The position numbers were made by a program, and so were the translations under genes. Under the pieces are notes generated by a model. It saw only the letters and a list, made by a program, of their open reading frames with translations. It was not told the DNA's origin and ran no database searches. Below are positions 24,636-38,600 of a DNA stretch of 64,000 nucleotides, in pieces; positions within the stretch are counted from its first letter, which is position 1; the number at the start of each line of letters is the position of its first letter. The stretch is from contig CP137672.1 of the NCBI GenBank assembly GCA_037976565.1, positions 28,546,877-28,610,876 of the forward strand, given 5' to 3'. Source of the stretch: Mesocentrotus franciscanus (taxonomy: Eukaryota > Echinodermata > Echinoidea > Camarodonta > Strongylocentrotidae).

Positions 24636-25075
24636 ATCAGGACAATTACCCCCTGGACAATCATTCCGGAAAATAACCCCCCGAAAAACTACATCCAGGA
24701 CACTAACCCCCCAGAAAAATTACACCTGTGGACAATTACCCCCAAGGACAATTATTCCCCACCGTACCCCCTGAAAATTACCCTAGGTCAATCGATCCCC
24801 CCCCCCCACCAAAATTACCCCCTTGTTCATTAAAGGGGAAGCAGATAATAATTTGGTTTTAATAAAAGCAGCTTTTTTCGGGGTAATTGTCCTCGGGGAT
24901 GATTGTCAAGGGTAATTTACAGGGAGGGTTATTGTCCTCGGGGGTAATTGTCCACGGGGTGATTGTCCTCGAGGTGTAACTTTCCATGGGGTAATTTTCC
25001 GGGGGGTAGTTGTCCTTGGGGGTAAATGTCCCTCTGGTAATTGACCTGGGTGATTGCCCAGGGGGTAGTTGTCCT
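24636..25075. repeat. inverted minisatellite of GGGGGTAATTGTCC units
   Basis: The left half (24636-24832) reads GGACAATTACCCCC-like units; the right half (24880-25075) reads the reverse complement. About 50 bases lie between. Units are imperfect, 13-18 bases. The DNA could form a large cruciform; no coding function. Confidence 0.85.
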
Positions 25076-25148
25076 AGAACCTTTGTGCGTATATGTGTTA
25101 GATCATGTTTTCCTGCTTTCGTATGCATTTTTGTATTTCATTCGTTCA

Positions 25149-25234
25149 TTCTCTCTCTCTCTCTCTTTCTCCTCCCCTTTACTCCCCTCTCTCTCTCTCT
25201 CCCCCTCTCTCTCTCTCTCACGCTCTCTCTCTTT
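25149..25234. repeat. (CT)n microsatellite
   Basis: CTCTCT runs with CC interruptions. Confidence 0.95.
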
Positions 25235-26456
25235 TTTCTTCTCCATCTTTCAGCGTCTACTTACACCACGCCCTTTTTCTCCTTCTCACACTCTCCAATT
25301 CTGTGAAAATCGCTTTGCCCTTTTCTTTTTAGATGTTGCCTACCCCTTTTCCGACTTATTCCAGTTTACGTAAATATAGCTCTGAGGCGATACTTCAAAA
25401 TGCAAATGGCTTTCATAATTATTCATCACATCACAACTGCAACAAACATATAAAATATATATACCCACGGATCCATTTGGTCTACGGCCTAACCAAATTA
25501 GTTGCTTATCAGATGATAAAGCAATAATTTACATCCAATGACATGCATTTGATATCTTCTGTAAGTCTGATTGCTTAGATAAATACATATAATTGTTGTC
25601 TCTACAATTACTGATGAGAGAGTGACAAACACTGTTGTTCTTACAACAAATTCCATATTATGCAAGTCCTCCTGTTAAGCTAGTCAAACGTTTTCTTTGT
25701 TTCACTTTATTAACATGCAATCATGTACACCCTCAGATGTATTTGAAAAATAAATTCAGATATAAAGAACGTGTGTAGAAATACGTGAATGATGCAAAGT
25801 GATTCTTTTGCTGAGAACATTATACATGTACATGTTTATTTACATAGTAAACACATTCCGGATATCAATAATACATTACAGATGTCCTGCAAATCCATAA
25901 TCATGGTCAATATACATAAAAGAAATTCATTGGCTTTCAGATGATTCCAGAATTTCTCAAGGTGATGAAACAGCCTCCTTAGAAGAGCAAAATTTTCAAT
26001 TCAGCTCGAACAAAGAGAATACATCTCTCACAACGTAATGCACATTGCAAGATTCCACTTCACTTACCCTCATTCAGGTGTACTGCACACAAACTGTCAA
26101 AACCATTACAACACAGGCATTAATGAAAATAATTTTTTTCAATATAGATATTAATGGAAAGAAATTTATAAAGGAATCAAATGATAAGACGTCACTGAAA
26201 AAACACTGCACAGAAGCGATGGGTGTTTACAATAGAACTTGAAATAAATTGTCATTTTAGACTATTGACAATTCGTATGGTATCACATTGGTCTATATCC
26301 TATTCAGATCGACTGATCATAGAAAAACATAAATATAACTGACATTGATTTATTGTGGTTGGAAATAGACACGCATTTTATTGATACTAAATAATACGAC
26401 AATAATCCTGTAAATCGAGAGACATTCCGTCAAACACCATTTTCCAAAACATTTAA
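25235..26456. other. unassigned AT-rich sequence
   Basis: No gene, repeat copy or RNA feature recognised. Confidence 0.4.
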
Positions 26457-26833
26457 AGGGATCGTTTAACAGTGTTAAATCTGAGATACATGGCCCTACA
26501 TGTTATTAGTGTCTGTGATATGGTGTAATAATGAAGCCCTAAAAAAATTGCGCTTCAAAATGATCAAGAAGTGCCTCAAAAAAGTAAAAATCTTTGATTG
26601 ACCGGTTTTACCATACTCATTTTCCCTAATAGACTATAGTGTTATGAAAACCATCAGGCGAACGGTTTTCAAAATTTGTAATTCCAATCATAAATATCTT
26701 GATAATCAGACAGGCGATCAGCTTGTAAAAGTCATGGGGTTCCTGACTGACCTAAAGGTTTATGATTATCATTGCATCATGAGCTAAATCCAGAATTTTG
26801 TTTCAGAATCTGAGACAAAGTTACCGGATCCCT
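26457..26833. mobile_element. TTAA-flanked MITE, 377 bp
   Basis: AGGGATCG at the left and CGGATCCCT at the right, with TTAA at 26453-26456 and 26834-26837. No coding capacity. Confidence 0.65.
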
Positions 26834-26967
26834 TTAATGGATGTTACCGCTCTTTAGTATGTTGAATAAATCTAGTCATCTGATCGGTCGAAATTGGAGT
26901 CGTGATTTTAGTCATGCCTGCAAAGAAACGAACTTTACCCGTTGTCCCGTGTAACGGGCATAGTTAA

Positions 26968-27434
26968 AGACCATATCCGAACTGAAAAATGAAATTGATA
27001 AATTATATATCAACGGAAAGCTTATAAGCCATAGATTACAATAATATCAATTATATGCCATTTTAGTGTCTGTCAGAGGAGTATCAGCTCTCTGAAAACT
27101 CAAAATCTAAAGCTTTGAAAATCGGGAGTTGTCGCCCTAAAAACTAGCTATCGCATCGATGACATCACCGTATGTGGAGTACGCATATTCACAATGACTT
27201 TGCATTAATTAAGCACGGCTCATCGCCTCAGCTAAATAGGCGAGCACATATGATGTCGTCACTGTAACTGCGGCAAATTTGACCTCTGTTGACCCGTAAT
27301 TGTGCGGAAAATGAGGTTTTAATTTGCTTTTGTGCAATAATGAAGGGGTAAATACTTTTATTCCTTTATATTTGTATTCTACATTCATTCAGTTTTCCAT
27401 TTATATCAAGTTGTTTTTTCATCGGATAGGGTCT
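26968..27434. mobile_element. TTAA-flanked MITE, 467 bp
   Basis: Left end AGACCATATCCGAAC and right end ATCGGATAGGGTCT form an inverted repeat of about 14 bases with one mismatch. TTAA sits at 26964-26967 and 27435-27438. No coding capacity. Confidence 0.75.
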
Positions 27435-27438
27435 TTAA

Positions 27439-29080
27439 ATTTTTCTGAGATTCCCATTGGTTTACGTGTAAAAAGTTTCTTTGTGCGAGCGCGGATACCA
27501 TACAGTGTGTGTGCGATTCCCGATGGATCGTAAAATTCAGGCAAATTTCCAGCGAATATTAACAGACAGTGTGTGATGTTTTAACCAATCTTTACTTAAG
27601 AAAAGAATAATAAGGCAACAATTCTTTGTAGACTATTTTGTGAATTCGGTATATAAAAGATACATGGACTGCTTTAATATTCGAGGCATAGCTGTTTCTA
27701 TACTGGCTCACGGTGTCATAGCAGGAAGTAACGTAGATAGATAGCTATGCCTCTCATAGCAGTCAAAATATCTATATTATATTTCCACATGACTGAACAG
27801 CCCCCCACAGAATGAATCTAACTCTAAAATAAATCATATAAGAATTAACTAGGCTATATTTACAGACAGTACTATATTTTATCATGTTTATATGTACATC
27901 TTATCAAGAAATGAGAAAGTTCACAACCTGATTGTAACGATTAAAATTAGAAAAAAATTAATGCAATAGTTTATTATAAAAAGCAAGAATTTATTGGATA
28001 GGGCATAAATGAGGCTAAAGTTCTACATCGAGTAAATACATTCTACACATAATATATAAATTACTTTACCCGTAGTTCATGAAATAATTCCTGGTATACC
28101 GAAAAGCTCTTCTATATTCTTACAGAATACTGGTTATCGCCGTGATGAAGGATATATCAATAGATCCTTATGAATTACATTCCTGATGACCTTGTTATGA
28201 GAGTACTATGCATTAAATATATCACCATCATTACAATAAAGGCAATATGAGTTCACACGCCGGAATTCTATTAAAAAATCAATAGAGGGTTTAGATTTGG
28301 TCAAATTCAGCTTGGTTCAGTTCGGTTCATTTCATATTTCTTATTTAAAAGAAATGTAATCATAGTAACAATATAAATGCATTTTGAATACATGTAGGTT
28401 CCTATTATATATTACATCACTTTGATTTGTTCTTAGTCACATGTACTTGTAAATTAAGGACTTAAGTAAAATTAGAAAGGAGGAAATGAAGAAGCCTAAG
28501 GTAAAAATATAGATTTTTGGTTGTAAGCTGTATATTTTATGCTCCAAGTTATTTTGCATAGATTATTTTAACATTATAACTCATCTAATGGTTATCATAT
28601 TTACATAACATGACATTACATGACGATGTTAAATGGTAAGGGTTCCCAAGGCGTCAACTTTTTGCTTATCTGCGAGCTCCAGGACTCTATGAAATAAGTT
28701 TCTGCTGTTCATATATGTAAACTGATGGTATACAAAGTACATCATGTACTTCTATTCAGAACTGAATAAATGTCGAGAAATGAAATCTAAACGAAAGACA
28801 AATCAATTGCTGCCCTGAGCCATTTTATATTTAAGTCGAGTCTTTTCGATGAAAGGGCAAAATGAGATACTGAAACAATAACTGTAGGAGCATAGTTAAT
28901 CACCAAAGGTTAGGGTGAAGTTATCTTTTCTGTACTATGCTTTCAGATTTAAGGAGAAAAATACTGAGCCATTAACTTGTTTGTATTTTTTGGAAAGAAA
29001 TCTTATACTAGTAAATCAAAGGGTGTTCAATATGAGTTGCATTGTTTCCTCTTGTTACTCCTTTCTGCCCGGAATTAACT
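27439..29080. other. unassigned, downstream of the NLR gene
   Basis: No exon, domain or repeat copy could be recognised on either strand. Confidence 0.4.
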
Positions 29081-29091
29081 TCCATTAAATC

Positions 29092-29097
29092 TTTATT
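29092..29097 (-). terminator. candidate polyadenylation signal of the NLR gene
   Basis: AATAAA on the minus strand, about 485 bases beyond the proposed TGA stop. It is the first perfect hexamer I found in that direction. The CT-rich microsatellite at 29146-29245 would lie in the 3' UTR. Confidence 0.3.
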
Positions 29098-29145
29098 GCT
29101 ATCCTTTGATTCCCTCTTTCACTGGCTTCCATTTATATGCGCTCA

Positions 29146-29245
29146 CTTTCTCTCTCTCTCTCTCTCTCTCTCTTTAGCTCTCTCCCTCCTCTCTCTCTCT
29201 ATTCCTTTCTCTCTCTATTCCCCTCTCTCTCTCTCTCCCACTCTA
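29146..29245. repeat. (CT)n microsatellite
   Basis: CTCTCT runs with a few interruptions; GA-rich on the NLR transcript strand. Confidence 0.95.
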
Positions 29246-29579
29246 GGAGATAATCTGATGTGCTTGCAGTATGCACAAATGTTTTGATCAGATCAAAGTA
29301 ATTTCGAAGAGGCTGCAGAGAATTTAAAAACTCTCCCTTAAAATAAATCGAAATTCTACATAATTATACTTCATTGTGTAAGGATAGTAATTAAAAGTTT
29401 CAAGACAGGGTATAATCAATAGTTATTTTTTATATAATGTTACCATCCATTTCAACCTTAACAAACCTTCAATCAGCATAATTCATTTTTCAGTTAGCTA
29501 AGTTTCATTTTGAAATCCACAGTAATCTGCTGCGATCACGTGGTCTGATGAGGGTCATCTTCCAAATGTGTTCCAAGGT

Positions 29580-29612
29580 TCAATACGTTGTTGCTTTACT
29601 CCACCCATGATT
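29580..29612 (-). CDS. NLR exon 10: proposed terminal coding exon
   Basis: Acceptor TTAATGTTTCCAG with a pyrimidine tract, phase 0 as required, encoding ten residues (NHGWSKATTY) and TGA. Short and without domain evidence, so it is the weakest exon; another downstream exon could be used instead. Confidence 0.35.
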   Translation of the reverse strand, partial: NHGWSKATTY

Positions 29613-32600
29613 CTGGAAACATTAAGGATAAAACGAATCATTCATACTTATACAAAATTATGTTCAAATAAAAAAGGGACCATTCAAAGAAACAATGAAT
29701 GATTTGCAGATTGGAACAATAGTAGTTACAAAATAGGTTCCAGAGATCGTAATTTATTTGTCTTAACGTATCCATCATTTACAATCATATTTATAGAGAT
29801 GTTTTCTTAATAATTTGATTTAACCCTCAGTAACTAAAAGGTGATGGATTCATTCGTACGTGGATATTCAAATAGGAGAGAAATTTATATTGATCAAATG
29901 CTAGGATATGATTTAGTAAACCCTGAAATTAGATAAGACTTTGACCACGTAGGTCCTAATGATTTTGGATAATTTGTAGATATTAGTGAGCTATTTTTTC
30001 CCCAATCGTACTACAGACAATCCATTTCAGGCAGGGAAGATTTATATATATAGATATATATATGATGTTACTATCATGACAAAGGTAGCAGGCAGAGGAA
30101 GAGGAGAAACAAAAACCAAACTTAATGGCATCATTGCTTAATGAAATTCAACCTGTTTTAATTACAGATAAATTACAGCATATACTCGTACATTTAAACT
30201 TTTTGAATATTGCAAGTGGAGTTTCTGTTTCCTAAGATGCATGCTACTTAATCATTTGAAACATTTCTTTGATTATACCTATACATAAGAAAACTTTCCA
30301 TCTTTTCATGAGATATTAAAGTAATATCACTTATAAACGGAGGACGAAGTACAATGAGCGTTTTTTGCCTTATACCATGTACATGAAGGAAAATTACCCC
30401 TTTTCACCAAAAATATCATCTTGTTGTAAAGAATTACTCCCTCTATGTTTGTTACATTTTAGTTTCCGAAAATCAATACACAGAGCAAGAACAAACCGTT
30501 TGCTAACCTGATCAGCTTAATCAGGCCAGATTAAACAGATAAAAGACAGCTTAAATTAAACGAATAGTATTCTTGAGTAATGATTAGTTTGAGATATATA
30601 GATAACAAAAAAGGAGAATGTAAGAAAGGGGGAGAAGAATCAAACTAAGGATGGGCATCTAGTGTAATCTAGTGTTATACTTTACAAAACCATACGTCAC
30701 GGTGATAGTCAGCTTGCCTTCACTGTTTACGTCCGAAATTAGGGGACCTAGATGCGGGTTGATGTCACACAAATCCAACCTATAGTAATAAAAAAGTATA
30801 TTTTGGGGAATTTATACATGATCTTCTAAACAAGACAAACTTGACGTATGATACACTCTTAAACACTTTGTGGGATGAGAATGTGGTGTATGGTATGTGG
30901 TGTGAGAATAGACGACATTTACACATCCGGGTTTCCATGATATTGCTTTGTATTTATTTTGCACGACTGCAAACCATGGTCTAATAACTGTGTATGTAGG
31001 AAACAGCAAATCTATGAACTTGATGATGAATACATAAATAAGTACTGGATTTTAATTTATCTTAAGAAAATTATATTGGTATGAGTATGAATAAATCCTG
31101 AAATGGAGAGATTTTCAGATTATGTGCTTTGGCCCTATTTTCCTTGAGACATGGTGCTGGGACAAATAAGCTTCCTCCCCTTGATGCTTATTCTCACATA
31201 CAAGACCTCGGGTTATTGCATGTAAGGGGCAGAAGAGGTGGAAGACATCTTCACAACAGGAAATTTCGTAGTGAGCCACGAAATGAACTTTCTACAAGAT
31301 TTGAGTACACTCAAAGGCATAGGCATGTGAACGCAATTTCAGTTATCACACGCCTTTCGAGAAAACGATCGTGCTCCAACAAGAAAGGGCGCCTACGGCA
31401 AGGCAGCCTTGTGTCCATACCGAGGACAAGGAATGATGAACTTAGTGTTCACTTGTGGAACTTCAACTCCTCATGGTGTCTGATTACATAATTGAGAACA
31501 ATGTGGACATCATGTTTCTGACTAAAACATGACTGAACAGTGAGGATCCTGTTATACTTTTATCAATGCACCGTGAGGTGGAAATGATGCTCATGGAGGA
31601 ATAGGTGTCATTTTTAGAACCGAACTTAACCTTCCTGAGCATCAATATTGAACCTTCTGAATTTTAAAGGTATGAGAAACTATGCGTTACTGACCCTAGT
31701 AAAGCAATATGTTATATTGTGATATAAAGACCTCCACCATCTTCGAAGAACCAATCGGAGACTACTGACTACCTTGCTGAGTTTGATGAGCCGGTCAAGG
31801 AAGTAACAACAGGTTCTGGTAAAATCCTCCTCCTGGGCGATTTCAACGTCCACGCTTCGTTCCTTGTAAGTCTGATACAGCACAGTTCTTTATTTAACTT
31901 GAAGAAGCAGGACTAAGCCAACATGTTAGTGAACGCACTCACAGACATGGTCATACACTTGACCTCATTATCTCCAGAAACAGCGACTTCATTGTCAAGG
32001 ACTTTAAAGTCCATCGACAAGCTATACTCTGATCACTGTGTTTTAGTCGTGCAGTGGACACAAAGAAGCCTACGCTGCAGAATGTGACATCTGTTTCGCG
32101 CAATCTGAGGACACTTCGTCAGTTCTGTTGATGATCAGACTTCCTTTTACAAAGTTCCATCTCCTAGGTTCTAGATAAACTATGTCCAGTAACTAAACGG
32201 GTTCACAAGTTTCGCTTCCATCCACCATGGTACACCAAAGAGGTTTACAAGGCAAGATGTGAACGGCGTTGAATATGGAAGAAAGAACCCTCAAATGAAA
32301 ACCGGGTAAAATACCTCAATCAGATCCATGAAGTCTGCAGACCTGTAGAGCAGGCTTCATATTACAACAATCAGCTGCATGTGTACTGTTGATAGTACTA
32401 AGACTGTGTTTCAGGTACTCAAGACTCTTCTGAACAATTCTCCTGAACTTTGCCAACTCACACCTCAGCAAACCTCTTAGCAAATAAATTTGCTTCATTC
32501 TTCAGTCAGAAAGTAGCAAAGATAAGTGAAATCCTTGCTTGAAAAGAATGTTGGGCACATTTGCTGTCATGGGTACTGCTAGATGCTGGTTTGCATCATT

Positions 32601-35600
32601 TCTTTCAGAGCGCACGAGCAGATGTTAGATGGCCTAGGAATTTCTATCCAATATATACTCGTATGTTCAATCTCATGAATATTGCATTACTTTAAAAAGC
32701 ATGTTTAATCTATATGCTTTTTGCCATGGTGCTGAATTTATTTTTGCTAAGATATATGCTACATGATCATTAGAAATATTTATACAATTAGAACTATAGA
32801 TAAGATAAGGGAAATGTTCCATCTTTTAATAAGATATCAAGGTCGTATAGCATTTTTTTAAAAGAGGGCTGAAGTACAATGACTGCATTTTTGCCTCATA
32901 CATCATGTACATGTAGGAAAAATACCTTGTCACTAAAAATGCTCTTATAGTTGTGGAGAGTCACTCTCTTTATGTTTGTTACATTTAAGTTTCCGAAAAT
33001 CATTACACAGATCAAGGACAAACCTATAGCCAGACATGATTATGTTTATCAGGCGAGAATAAACGCATAAAAGACAGCTTAAATTATGTATATTATAACT
33101 TTTTTTTTTCTTGGGTACCGATTGGAAGGAGTTAAATATGGATATAACAAAACTAGCATACTTCGAAATAATGGAATGCAAAAAAGAATTTTAAAAAATC
33201 AATCGATCGAGGATGGGCATGTAATCCCATGTTATATCTTACCCTGCCATGCGTCACGGTGACAGTCAGCTTGCCTTCACTGTTCACCTGAGAAATCAGT
33301 GGATCCAGATTCGCGTTGGTACAACACGCATTCAACCTATAGTAATAAAACAGTACATTTCGAGGGCAGAATACATGACCTTAAGAACAAACCTGACATA
33401 CGATACTCTTTCAAAAGCCATCAGAGATATATGCTTTGTGGTGTGAGAATAGATGACTATTCAATAAACATCGGACCTTGCATAGTATTACTCTGTATTA
33501 ATATTGCACGACTGCAAACCATAGTGTCAATATTGTGTACGTAGGATACAGCAAATCTATTAACATCATGATTAATGAAATACATTGGATTTGCATTATA
33601 CGAATAAATTATAATATAAAGGGATCATCAAATTATGTAAACCATTGTAAAATGCCTTATACAGCACCCCATCATCTAATCTTTAAGACAACCCACTCAT
33701 GAACAATTTTAACCATCTGAAATTCATTCCAAACCTCAATGCAGCTACCCCTTACCCCGCCTAAAATCTAATTTAGTGACAGTGACGTTAGGTTGCTTGT
33801 TGGGCAGGGGGTTTGCCTAAAATCAATTTCCTCTTGATAGCATAATTCAAATGTGCTACATGAACGCTATGTTTCTTCTAAACATGCTTATAGCTTCCAA
33901 TATATTTATAATCAAATCAGGTATCTAGGTCGTATCAATACCATGTAAGCATAATTATATGTCCATAGGTTTGGAAGAAAATTGGATTCAAATTCATATT
34001 GTGTTATCTTTATAATATCGTTGTTAATAACCGATTTGAATAAATCAAATACTCAATCCAAATGATCTAGAGGTCAGCGAACAAACTGGACAGGTTTTAA
34101 AATGTTACATTTAAATATATTGGCAACATATGGAAATCAGCTTCCATCAAAAAGAAAATAATATTGTGTCATAACTTGCCGTAATCTGAGATCCAAGTTG
34201 AATATATTCGAGTGATATAATTGATATTGCCTATGCCACCGAACATGATTGATACATTTTAAGATTGCTACAACCAGTGAATTATACATGATATGCAAAT
34301 TAGCTTCCACCATAAAATATCGAAAGAATCATAATTTCATCTTTAATTGCATCCAGGTCCACGCTTAAAACAATTCATGCATTCAAGGTTATGTGTTCTG
34401 GGTCGTCGAACATTGTGGAATAATTTTCTGATCTAAATTGCAAATATTTAGCCATCATACTTATGTGAAAATATTAAAATTATAACTTTCCATTTTGATA
34501 ACCGGAAATAGTAACTTGATTTGTTTATTATGCATCAATTAATGTTTTTTACCCATTTTAAAATGTATTCATCCTGTTCAGTATGACAATGCCAACCTCC
34601 ATTACATTACCTAAATTGATTCAAGAGGATTTTTTAAATTTTTTTGTTTATATATCTCTGCTGAAAGCTTATTTGCATATTTTGCAAACATCAATCATGA
34701 TATTGATTAAAAAACGTGCACACCTTGTTCACTGACTTTGAAAACATCGCATTGAACACTTGATTTCTTTTCAAATTGGTTATTTACAACGCTATTGAGA
34801 TGAAAATATGAATTATAAGTTCTTTATTGTTGTCATCGTGTACACTGACCTTATAAAACAGCCTTTTTAGAGCTAAAGCCCTTTGAATTTAGTATTTAAA
34901 TGCATATTTTCCAATAAGACAATGAATAATTTGCATATATATTTTGGAGTTCCACAAGGTTCTCGGCTGGGTCCATTGTTATTTACTCGGTACACTGCTC
35001 ATCTCATTTCAAATGTTCAAACGAATTTTCCCGATATATTATGCTACTGCTATGCAGATGACACACAGCTTTATGTATCATTCAGACCTGATGAACATGC
35101 TCAAGAGCGATGTGTCTCACTTCAAGAAACATGTGTTGATTATGTTAGTGGATGGATGTTGCAAAATAGGCTCATGCTAAATGAAAGTAAAACAGAATTA
35201 ATGATCATTGGCACACCTAAACAGACATCCTAAATCAAGTTAAACAGTGTATCAATTGGAGATTCTGTAATCGAATCATCTGTTAAAGCAAGAAATATCG
35301 GAGTACATTTCGATGCGCATTTGAATATGGGAGAACACATCACAAATGTTTGTAAATCAGCACACTACATGATCTATAATCTCAGGCGTATTCGGAAATA
35401 TTTAGATAAGGACATTACGAAAGATATTGTTCATGCATGTATCACCAATAAGTTTGACTATAGTATGGCCTACTGTATGGGATCCCTGACTCTCAAATAG
35501 TGAGATTGCAACGGATTCAAAACACATGTGCAAGGCTGATTTGTGGTTGTTCCAAATTCACACGGATCACCCCAATTTTAAGAAATCTACATTGGTTACC

Positions 35601-38600
35601 AGTACGCCAGAGAATAACATTCAAAATCTTGCAGATTGTACATAAAGTACTTTTTGGTCAAGCTCCCACTTATATCAAAGAACTTTTAAATTTCAAACTT
35701 AATCAATACAATCGCAACTTGCGCAGTTCCCGAAATACTTTGTTGCTGCAGATCCCATCTATCAAAACAAAAATAACGCTAGGTGATCGAGCATTTGCTT
35801 GTGCAGCCCCAAAACTCTGGAACAACTTACCATTAGAAGTCAGGAAATCACCATCTGTGAATATCTTTAAATCAAAACTGAAAGCACATCTTTCAATTAA
35901 CTGTAAATCTAAGCATATCAGGAGCACTTGTATATAGCGCAGTAGAATATGTACTTAATGTTCGATAGTTTCTGCGCTCTATAAATGTATTATTATTACT
36001 TTTTACTTGTATAAGGCAATTTTAACTGCTTTCCACTACTTCACTGAAATGGAATAAATTCTTTGGCCATTTGTTTTAGGTAAATTGCTATTTTGAAAAA
36101 GAGAAAAGTTATTAAAGAGAGAGAAAATTAATCAAAAGAGAGGACAGAGAGAGAGAGATATATATATGGGTAGAGAAAATGAATAGAAAAAAAAGATAAA
36201 AGGTAACCCAAGTGTTACCATTCCACGATGTGTTGTACATGTTATTTTCCTAAGATTTCGATTACGCCGGATGTGGCAATCATTAACCTGGTAAATCAAA
36301 TGAGACTCACTTTATGCTTGTCAGGTGTGGCTGAGTCTCCATGCGTTGGGCGATCTCGGCTACCTTTTCGTTGTTCAGTCTAATGTTGGTAATGGACAGC
36401 TTGGTGAGTCGAGGACATGATGTTATCACCGAGTTGCAAAATGACACGGGATCATCTAGTGTAGATGAGGCACTATGCGGGTCTCCCTGGATGTGAAGGT
36501 AAGTTAGATGATGGAATGGAGAGCATGCCATGTTGACGATATCTGATGAGACATTGTTCCGTCTTGACCAGTTCAGTTTGAGGGTTTTCACTCGGGGACA
36601 TGATGTATTAAGTCCAAGATTCCACAGGCTAGTCACATGCTTACTATCCACACATAACTCATCTACTGAGGTTGTTTGACCAATCTACAGGAAACAACAG
36701 CGATGCAAAAAGGATCGATCACTATATATGCTATGTATGGAAACCTACAATAATGTAGGAAACATATTGAATATCCTGACTGATTATTATTTTAATAAAA
36801 TACCTTACTGTTCATATCATGCATGGTAAATATTTAACAAATATACAATAATAAAACTTTAGGGGTTGTCTTCATTTTAAAATAAGTTGCCCTGAGAACA
36901 AACAGACAAACGGGTAGGTTTGTGGCAAATGGGACGAAGAATACAAAAGTATTGAAGTTGTGGATACCGACATTAAAAGTGATATAGAGAATCTTCCATT
37001 GGCAATATAGCCGTATGCGATGCTGTTCAGGATGAATTGTAACCGATTTTTGTTTCGAAAATATTAAAAATGCCTCTCTGTTTTCTTTTTAAGTGATCCA
37101 GCAGACTATGTTCCATTAGACCTACACGTGTATTGTCCTCCATTAAAATTTGTTTAAGGTTTGTCTATCATAATACTTTTGATAAGGGAGTAGTATTTTG
37201 GATAAAAAACAATTAGATGATTTCCCCCAGTAAGACGTAACCCATCACGAACGCATTGCCAGTACGAGTTTTTGTATATCATTAACATTATCGCCATTCA
37301 CATTTTTTATTGTTTGGCCCCTTTTCTGTATAAATTACTTCGTTTTTTTGTTTCTTTTTTGTCGTGTTTTCACCAACATGACCAAAACCAAGTTCTTAAG
37401 TTCTTATCATCTTTTTTATTGTGATATTCGTTCAGCCAGACTAAAAAAAAAATCATTCAAATTTGTTTTCATTACTGAAAGTTACACAGCTAATGATGAA
37501 GAAAATAAGCAAAATAATTCTCTATAAAAAATAGCAAACGACAATCATTCATCAATCGATATTTAACGAGCTTTGAAAAAATGTGCATGGTTTAACTTTA
37601 TCTAAATTGAAAAACTATAAATATGCATGTATAAATGTTTGACATATAAAATCGTTAACTGATCTACCAAACAGCCCGTAGTATGTCGTTTTAACTTGAT
37701 GTCAAAACAAAATACATTATCCTTTCGGCAATTCCGTTATCATTCATATTTAGTATGTCTGGTTTTTCTGTACCCCTTCCTTTTGAACTTGGAACAAAAG
37801 GAGGATTTTGACTTCAAACTTGGAATAGTAAAGATATATACCGGTGTCTCTCCATCGTCCATGACAACTTGTCTGATATCCCTCAAGCTGAGTGACTGGA
37901 GGCATGGTAACGTGAGAATGGAGTGTAGTATTCGTAGAGTCATCTTGGAAATCCCCGCAATACTCAACGTCTCGATCTGTGCCAAGATGATTTATCAGTA
38001 TACACAAGAGTAAAATCCGCAACGATGTGATCCAATTATTGTTTTTTATTAACATAAACACCGTTTTAAATCATAGCTAAAATCAGATGAATCTGCATCA
38101 CATTAATTTTACTGCGTATCATTCACTAAGTCTTATCATGTCGCCTCCATGTCTACTATAGTTAAAATGAATAAACATTAACATTTCAACAACAAAAAAT
38201 ATATATGCGTGGCCCGTTTCATCAACATTCGTCCACCGACAACTGTCGGCGCTGATTAACTTTGACCAATCAGAGGCCTGGAAAATAGTCGGTGACAATA
38301 AAATTGTCGGTGAAAATGATATTAGTCGGTGAAAAACCACCGACTAATTGTTTCATGAAACACCCTCCGGATATGTATCCATAGACGTTACGTCAAAATG
38401 TTCTACCAAGAGAGTATTTAAACTCCGCCCCTTTGTTTTCAGTAGGGACACTCGCATGAATACATATTTGCTTTACACGTGTAATATATCTAGATCTGTC
38501 ACTGGACAGGCACGCGAATTGACAGTGTGCGTGCCATATACTTGAGCTACATGTAGAGATTTGGGCTCCGTCTTATAGAAAGTTGATATTTATCGCAACT

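Noticed and set aside
24859..25128. Pro/Thr-rich repeated peptide, candidate mucin-like protein
   Set aside because: The frame only follows the 13-18 base minisatellite unit, which is also inverted on the other side.
25010..25373. Leu/Ser-rich open frames
   Set aside because: Translations of the CT microsatellite and the inverted minisatellite.
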